Shown here piece after piece: positions 53,501-62,500 of a stretch of DNA of 64,000 nt; position 1 is the first letter of the stretch, and every line of letters begins with the position of its first letter. This DNA comes from Carettochelys insculpta (Eukaryota; Chordata; Testudines; Carettochelyidae), in the NCBI RefSeq assembly GCF_033958435.1, contig NC_134161.1, positions 13,268,001-13,332,000 of the forward strand. The letters are read 5' to 3'. Made by a program: the position numbers and the translations under genes. The notes beneath the pieces were generated by a model. The model was given only the letters and a program-made list of their open reading frames with translations. It searched no databases and was not told where the DNA came from.

Positions 53501-56500
53501 CCTACAGATGTACCATGTAACAGGAAGAGATTCTGAACGAACCTATATGAATACAGAGCCTTTCACCTTTAAGGATCTCAAAACATTCTCTGGATAGTAT
53601 CTACAGCAAAGCATCGTAATCTAAAAGCTAGAGGAGGGTTCTGGGTATCAGAAGACTTGGGTCCTATCCCCACCTCTGACAGTGAACCCTTACTTGACTA
53701 CGGGAAGTGTGACTTCACCTCTCTGCACTCCTATTTATGCATCAGTATTTATACTTGGCTCAATGTCCCCATAAGGCAGATTTCTTAAAATAGAACGAGG
53801 TCTAAGACAAAGGGAGAAAAGGTGCTACAGAAATGCACAGTATCTACAACACAGGAACTATCAAAAAGCTGGTACTGCTAAGACAGAATGCAGCATCTGT
53901 CTTACAAAGTGCACTCAGGCTACCAAGAATCCTACAACAGGGAGCAAAGAAAAATCTCTCATCTGGGTGAAATGGTTAAAGGAGCAGAAACTAAACTACT
54001 AAAGGTAGGAATCTAGCCAGGACAACAAACACCACCTGGGATGTGGACGGCAGCCCAGTTGCAGGCTACATCCTACAATCAGAAACGCACTAAAGCTGAA
54101 GGAGCAGAAAGCAGAACAAAATCTCTCTCACGCTCCTGAGGCTGTATTGGCTCTGCAAGAGTTACAGATAAAGGCTTGAGTGTGTTATTGGTAAAATCGC
54201 CAGCACAGACCCTGAGGGAGGACAGCAAATAGTAATGGCTACTCCTGAGGCAAAGGCTCATGCCCGGGGGCCTGGTGACTGAACCCCACAGCTTTAATAT
54301 GCATCAGGCTGCCTCATTGCTATACACTTACACCCTGGGAATCGGTGGGGTGCCATCTGAGCTGTCTTCATTTTCCTGTCAAGAAACAGAAATGTCAGCC
54401 ATTGTGTTATCTGTGCCTCAGCCCTGCAGATATCTGCACTACCAGAAGCAACTGCCGCACCTTGAAAAAGGTCTGGTCTTTGGTCTCCAACCACAGCTGG
54501 AAGAGGGCAGCCAGTTCCTTCTCATGGTCTTGGGAAGAGCCTGGTACTAAAAGTCCAAGAGGATAAAACGGTTTAGAGAAGTTATGGAGCCAGCACCCTC
54601 CTGCCTGCACATTCTGATCAATTCCCACCTCCCTCATTCCGCATTCACTCAGGTCCAGAGCAACTTCCACTTACAGATAAGACACTCTCCAAACATATCA
54701 TGGCTATGCCAGAGTTAAACACATACAGGCTGTTCAGGAAACCCTCAGTATCCCATATGTGGGTACAGCTGTGCAAGGGAAGGGAAGACAAGAACAGCCA
54801 AGATCCAACACCCCACACTTCAACAAAGGCAGGAAGATTGTGTGGGATAAGTGCACCTGATGACAGATGAACCTCACTCAATGCTCCAAGTGACCCCCAA
54901 GAAAGTGAACCACAGTCCCCCAATCCCTGAGCAGAGAATTCCCACACCAACATTCTGAATGGAGTGGATGAGTACCTTCCTGAATCCAAAGTTCACACTC
55001 AGTTTAAGCCTGTGAACATGAGCAAGAATCACTGTGGTTAAGTACTGCATGTTTTGCCTGGAGACTGAAGCACAGAACTAGAAGTGAAGAGATTTGGACC
55101 CTATTCCTGGCTCTGCCATGTTTTTACTGATAGGCTAGGTGCCTATCAAACTATACCTCTCCTCCCCCACCTTAATACTGACCTGCCTCACAAAGACCTG
55201 AGAAGCTTAATTGCCTACAGAACACCTTGAGATTTTTAGTAGGAAGGCACTACCAAAGTGCAATGTTTTAGCTGCATTCGAAGGATGGCGTGAAGGTCAG
55301 CAACAGAAGGAAACAACAAGAAGTCCTGTGGCACCTTACAGACTAACAGATATTTTGGAGCGTAAGTTTTCGTGGGCAAAGACCTGCTTCGTCATGCAAG
55401 TGACTAACTGGGTCTTTGCCCACAAAAGCTTATGCTTCAAAATATGTTAGTCTATAAGGCGCCACAGGAGTTCCTGTTGTTTTTCAAGATTCAGACTAAC
55501 TTGGATACCCCTCTGATACTGAGCACAAGGAAAGATGCCCCATCCCTTCTTCTGGCCACTTACTCTGTTGTCCCATGAGTATCTGAGTGTTCACTGATGT
55601 CACCAACACGACTTTCCCTTAATAAGTCTTACAGGTTACAGACACCATTGCATAGCTAATAGCAGAGACCACTGAAAGTGGTGCTTTTCCCATTTCTCCA
55701 AGCTGCAGCAAACTGGGAAGGAAACACCTGATATGGACTACTTAGAAAACATGGCATGAAACAAGTTACCTACCAAGCAACTTCCACTGCTGAGTTTTCT
55801 CCTTGAATTCAACAAAAGGTGAAAAGCTGGAAGGAACATCTGCAATAAAAGAGTAAAAAGCACTGCACCTGTGTTCCACAGATGACTTAAAGGCATCTTT
55901 TATTATTATTTTTCATTTAAAGGTGCACATGCAAACCTCTGTAATTGTATTTCAAGCAGCCGTTAGTCTCACAAAGAAAACAAAATCTCTTTATACATTA
56001 AGTCACTACTTTCTAAATATAGATGTCTCATGGGTCTTGGAGATTGCATGCTCTTTGTGCCTCCAGTGGCAGGGTCTTAACTGCAGGGCAGAAAATGGAG
56101 GAAGTGTGCACTGCCACTTCCCAGACTGTACCTCTTCTGTAGGTCATCAGAGAACTGTAGTTTCCAGGGCCATCTTTTAGGCACCTTTCATCAGCTCTCA
56201 GTTCAACATACAAAGATATCCGAACCAAGCTGTGTCCCAAGCACTGTAGTAACAGGGTACAAACCAATTGCAACAATGCTGCAGAACCTCAATCAGAAAC
56301 GCAATCAACACTAGCAATGATTAAGGGCTTTTGTTTATTAACAGTTGACTGAGGTTAAAATACAGACCAGCATAGATTAAAAATAGTCCTTTTGTTTGTA
56401 CTGGAGTTTGAATAAAGGAGATTTACCTCTGCTGTCACCTGTCAGATACTGCAGAGCAGGTAAAACCAGTTCTGACCAGTTTGGGGCAAAGGAGAACCAG

Positions 56501-59500
56501 CTGTTCAGAGTGCTTGCAGGAGAAGACTGCCAATCCAGAACTTTATCCTCAAGCTGAAAAAGACAACAAGATGCATTTCTATGTATTTCCTACACGTGTT
56601 AAAGGTTTAACATACAGATATTAATCCTGTAGCAGAGAGAGGAACAAAAGTGATCAAAGAAAAAGATGAGACCATTTGAACTGTGAACTGTGAAGAGACA
56701 TACAAAAGAAGATATAAGTCAGACAAGTGAAGCTGCAGAAGAGACAACTTTGGCATCAATAAGAATCAAGTCTGCGTAAGTGAAAAACAAGTTGCTCCCC
56801 CTCATCCATAGTTAATACATGAGCAGGAAGAAAGGGAAAGAGTTAAGTTCTAGAGTCAGATGAGTTCAAATTTCATATGAATGGTGCAAGAGTTTACTTT
56901 TCTTAAGTTTATGAATCATATTAAAAACCTACCAGGGAATCTACATGCTTGTACATTTGATTCTGGGGAACCACTGACATGTGTAATTAGTAAATAATTC
57001 CCTAATTCTGCTAAGTCTAGAAAGAATTCTTGAAGACCTATAAATTAGCAGATCCTTACCACAGAGAGACTTGCAGGTCCTTCTATGAGGAGGATCTCCA
57101 GGAGGAGAGAGAAGAAGCTAGAAGAGATTTCATTTACTCCAAGGCATGGCTTGATCTCATCAAGAGGTCTTTGAATGAAGAAACACACACAAAGTTAAAT
57201 AATTTGGGTTTAATATTTTAAACCAGCATTTCATAGCCACACACACAAATGAGGATCAATGCTATGGAATTACATAAGCTTATGCACTACAAACTGCACA
57301 GAGCAGAGGCAAGCAGACTCCTTCTTGGTTCTCCACAAAACCAGATGGAGGCAAAGCTGAAAACCATACGAGACAGGTGGCACTTTTCCTCAATAATCAA
57401 AGAGTGAGGAGCTGCTAAGTATGGGTTGGAGTCAGTCATGGTCTGGGCAAAGGTTAGTCCACAGCTCTGCCAATGAGCTGCAATCCTAGGCTACAGCACC
57501 TGTATGTACTCCAGTTCTGGAGACTGAATTAAGCTTTGCTAATGCCCCTCAGCTAGCCACACCTCTGCAGCCATCACCTATGCTACCATGGCTATATTAT
57601 CTATTATTCATACTCATGCAAGTTCTCAATGAGCTAATTCAATGTGAGTTCGTGAGCGTAGAATCACGCCCTTAGTGTGCAGTATAGATATGGCCTTTCA
57701 CACATTGAAAAGTCTATTCCCTTCCTGGGAACCACTTACTCTTCTTTAACAGCCGACAGAGGAATGGGGGACGGGTCCTGTGATATTGAGGGCATCCCAT
57801 CAGCATTGCTAAGGGAGTCGGCCAAATCTTCCACCTCTGATTTTATCACCTTCAACTTTTTTCTTTTCTTGTCTTCCTTTTCTTTTACCTTCTTCTTCAA
57901 GACCGCAAGGTCAAACAAAGCTTTAAAGCAGAAAGAACAAACCTCAGTGAAACATTTTGGTATCCTACGGTAGGCTTAGAAATGAGGTAAACACACAATT
58001 ACTTTTTTGGAAATGTATTTAACATGCATCTAAATTCTATAACCAAATTAATCCACTGGTCCCTGGATTAATTGTTTAGAGACAGTGACGATTTGTACAT
58101 CTACATAGGTGTTTATAGAACATTATACACACCCACAAAACAGCAGCACATTCACAACTGCCGCAAGATGAGCAGTCAGTGCAATGGGGCACTTACATGA
58201 TCTTCTGCATTATTTGTAGGGAGATTTTAGGAGAAATCCCCCTCTCTTCCTCCACATACTACACTTGACTAGAGAAACTGCAACTGGGGAAAGAGTGCTT
58301 AAAAATAGGTGACCTCTGAAACTGGGAGGGCTGGCGTATTTACTCAGATACCCAACAAGTCACACTGCATTTACCATCAGCTTTTCTGGGGCTAATGATC
58401 TCCTGAGTCTACACTATACAGAGCCACTAGCCTAATGAAGTAATCATTAAACTGGGGTTATTTCCAGAAAGAAAGCTTTTTCCTGGCCCTAATTTATGGA
58501 TGTTTATTTCGCTAATATTCTGACCAGTTGACTGGTAATGGACAAATGGTACTGTAAAGTGATGGACAACCATTCTCTCCATTTCGAGTGCTGCTGCAAC
58601 AGGAAGCTCAAGGGATACACTCCCATGACAACACAGCACTCAAGTCACTGACCTGCCAAGGAGCCTTTCCGGCCAGCATTTACACGAGTCATGATGTCGT
58701 CAAGAGTCAGGTCCCCAGTCACTAGGTCCGGGTGGTCCTACGTAGGACAAAGAGGGACAAGAGAAAAAAGGCAGGGTGTTAAAGTACCAAACAGGCCATG
58801 GCAGTCAGACACTGGAATACCTACAATTTAGCTGTGGATAGTCTACAGAAACTCAACCGAGGAAACTTCTTAACCCTATAGTGAGTCTCCAAACAACATT
58901 TTTCCCCACAACACATCACAGATGAGTGCCAGGAGATCTCTGCAGATGTCAGCATAAAAGGTAAATATCTGCATAGACTTAATTGTAAAGCATGATAAAG
59001 ATTAAACTGTGATTACACTTTGGTAAGTGACAAAGTCCTCATGACTTCCAGATTTATTTTCTCCCTAGGATCCCAAATCAAATTGCAGTTTAGAATTCAA
59101 ATAATATTTAACCCCAAGGCATCTCAGTCCTGACACTGTCAGGTACCATGTCTTAAAAACCATCTCTCCCCAGTATTATGGTATCTGGTAAACCAAAGAA
59201 GTACTACCTCTTCCAGCCTCAAATATTCCAAAGTCACAATCTAACTGACAGTTTCACTGAGGCTACGTCTACACATGCACACTACATCGAAATAGTCTAT
59301 TTCGATGAATAACGTCTACACGTCCTCCAGGGCTGGCAACGTTGACGTTCAACTTTGATGTTGGGCAGCACCACATCGAAATAGGCGCTGCGAGGGAACG
59401 TCTACATGCCAAAGTAGCACACATTGAAATAAGGGTGCCAGGAACAGCTGCAGACAGGGTCACAGGGCGGACTCAACAACAAGCCGCTCCCTTAAAGGGC

Positions 59501-62500
59501 CCCTCCCAGACACAGTTGCACTAAACAACACAAGATCCACAGAGCCGACAACTGGTTGCAGACCCTGTGCATGCAGCATGGATCCCCAGCTGCGGCAGCA
59601 GCAGCCAGAAGCCCTGGGCTAAGGGCTGCTGCACACGGTGATCATAGAGCCCCACAGGGGCTGGAGAGAGAGCGTCTCTCAACCCTTCAGCTGATGGTCG
59701 CCATGGCGGACCCCACTATTTCGATGTTGCGGGACGCGGATCGTCTACACGTGCCCTACTTCGACGTTCAACTTCGACGTAGGGCGCTATTCCCATCCCC
59801 TCATGGGGTTAGCGACTTCGATGTCTTGCTGCCTAACATCGATTTCAACTTCGAAATAGCGCCCAACACGTGTAGCCATGACGGGCGCTATTTCGAAGTT
59901 GGCACCGCTACTTCGAAGTAGCGTGCACGTGTAGACGCGGCCTGAGGGTGCAAGAAGGAGGACTGAACAGCATCTCCTCTCCCATAATGGTTCTGACTCT
60001 GCAGGGCTGAAAGAGTTCAGAACTTCTTGAAGATGGGAGGGGAGGGGAAGGAAACAGTTAGAAGGTAGAGGGGCTGGACAAGAAGCGACCATAGGAAATT
60101 AGAGTAATTTTACCAGCCATAACTGCACTATACCTTACAGCAGACAGACAAGTTAAAAAACAAACAGAGGTAATTCCCAGCCCCATGTCTCCTAGGTGTC
60201 TTACAGGCTGACGTTTCCGTTTCTCATGATGCTTCTTCAGCATCATCTTCAGATCGTTTTCCCCAAAGTCATATTTATCTTGAATGAAATAAACCAAGAA
60301 AAACTTATCAGAAATCCCTGTCATTCCATCATTACCATAAGTTAAAATACATTTTTCCTCATCCATTCCCACATTCAACAATCCTTAAGTTTTAATAGCT
60401 AAACGCTACTTCACAGCTTGAAGTTCAGTCTGTGGCCCCATCAGACCAGGTCACAAAAATCCACCATAAAACTTTCTTGCGGGGATCTATGGAAGGGGTG
60501 TGTAAGAAGAGCGTGCAGATTTGACGCAGTCGTAGGAATAGCTCCCTTGAAATGTATAGTAATATTGTTCAACCTGCATTATAAGGGTCTATGTTATCAT
60601 TGGCAGTGACGAACATACACATCACAACAAGAGAGAGGAAGGATGGTTGTGTGTGTGTTAAAATATGACTTAGTCTCACCAGCCCTTTAGCCTTGAAAGA
60701 AAGCAGGAGCGTACCTAGAGATCTCATGGAGCAAGAAGAAAATGAAGTATTGCAGAAGTTTATGCCCATGACATCTCTGAACTTCAGTACATGACTTTTC
60801 AAGGGACTAGAGGAAATAACCCTTCCTGAACAAGGCTGTGTGTACACTAGGTAGCTTACAGCAACATAGGCGTACTGATGCTCCTGCACTACTTTGAGAT
60901 CACTCATGTAGCCACTCTATGCTCATGAACGAGAGCTCTCCCATTGATCCAGCTGAACCACCAACAAACAATGATGGTAGCAGCTCTCCCACCAACCTAG
61001 TGTTGGCCGCACTGCACTTATGCCAGCAAAACTTATGTTGCTGGGGAGACGTGGAGGGGGATGTTTCACACTGCTGAGTCATGTAAATGTTGCGAGTGTA
61101 AATGGCAGGCTGGCATGCCCCAAGGAGTTCCAAGCACCTCAATTGCTTCGCTCGACCCCTAGCTCTGTTCTCACCTGCTGTTTTCATATCCAGAGTTGAC
61201 AAGGTGGGGATGACTCTAAGGGGAAGAGCTGGACTTGGGCAACGTGCTGGAGAGTTCGGAAGCCAGGAACTTAAATCTGAGAAAACAAAGACGTAAATTC
61301 AATTTTATTTCTACAGAGAACGTTGCCCCAAAACCTATTAACTCTGTCCATACACTTCAAAAGGAGCCAAGCCAATGAAACATGAATCCAATACCGACTT
61401 TCCTCACAACGACCCTGTCCTCATCCCCTCAAATCCCTGGCAGCTTCCCTTCCGCCAAACAGGACTACTTATTTAAACAGCCATTAAAAGTAGGCCTGAA
61501 TTAGGGCACCAGTGGTCAAACAGTTCGTCAGAAGCCGAGCCTCGGTCTAACCCCAAAAATGACAGATGGAAGTGCATGGTTTTGTCCATCTCACTTGATC
61601 TCTCCACGAATATTTCACTTTCCCTATATCTAGTTAACACCACCATGAAGCCTCTGGGGGTTCCATACCAATGAGAGCCGGTATCCCCAAGTATCTTCAT
61701 CACACATCTAGAGAGAGCAATGGACAAGATCAAGGAAGAGGTAGAAGGGATATCTGTGCATGGGATAAGAAGTAATAGTTTGAGGTTCACAGGTGGTATC
61801 GTTATCACTGAGGAAGATGAGAAGCTAGCGAAAATGGTGCAGGTGCTAAACAAGGAAGGAAAGCAGTACAGACTGATTATCAACATTGATGAAACAAAAA
61901 CAATGGTATTTGGAGATAAGGAAACAGGAAGGAAGATCATTGTAGATGGAATTGAACTAGAGAACGTAGAGAAGTTCACATATCTGGGGAGCAATGTAAA
62001 AACGTATGATCTAGACTAAGAAGGAAATAGCAACTAGAATAGCGAAAGCAAAAGTGAGTTTAAAGGCGATGGATAAGATCTGGAAAAGCAAAGCGATTAG
62101 CTTAAGAACAAAGCTGAGCATCTTGAAAAAGGTGTGTATTCAAGCAGCATGTTGTATGGATGTGAGACATGGGTGATAATGAAAAATTCAAAGAGAAGAA
62201 TATTAGCGCTTGAGAGGAGTTGTTATAGAAAGATCCTGAGAATAGGATGGATGCAGAAGGTCACCAACGAGGAATTATACAGGAAGATACAGCCAAAAGA
62301 GAACCTACTGCAGAAGGTTATACAACACAAATTATAGCGATCTGGGCATATTTGCAGAATGAGCAATGAACACAAAAAATCAAGACCCTGGTATTCAGCA
62401 TAATGGACGGTTCAAATAGGAGAGGCAGACTCTGCAGAGAATGGGTAGATGACATAGTAGATTGGTGCGGAGCTAGTCTACAAAACTAAGCTACTCTGCA

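Noticed and set aside
57030..57221. 63-codon plus-strand frame
   Set aside because: It is the antisense shadow of the NFRKB exon 57060-57168.
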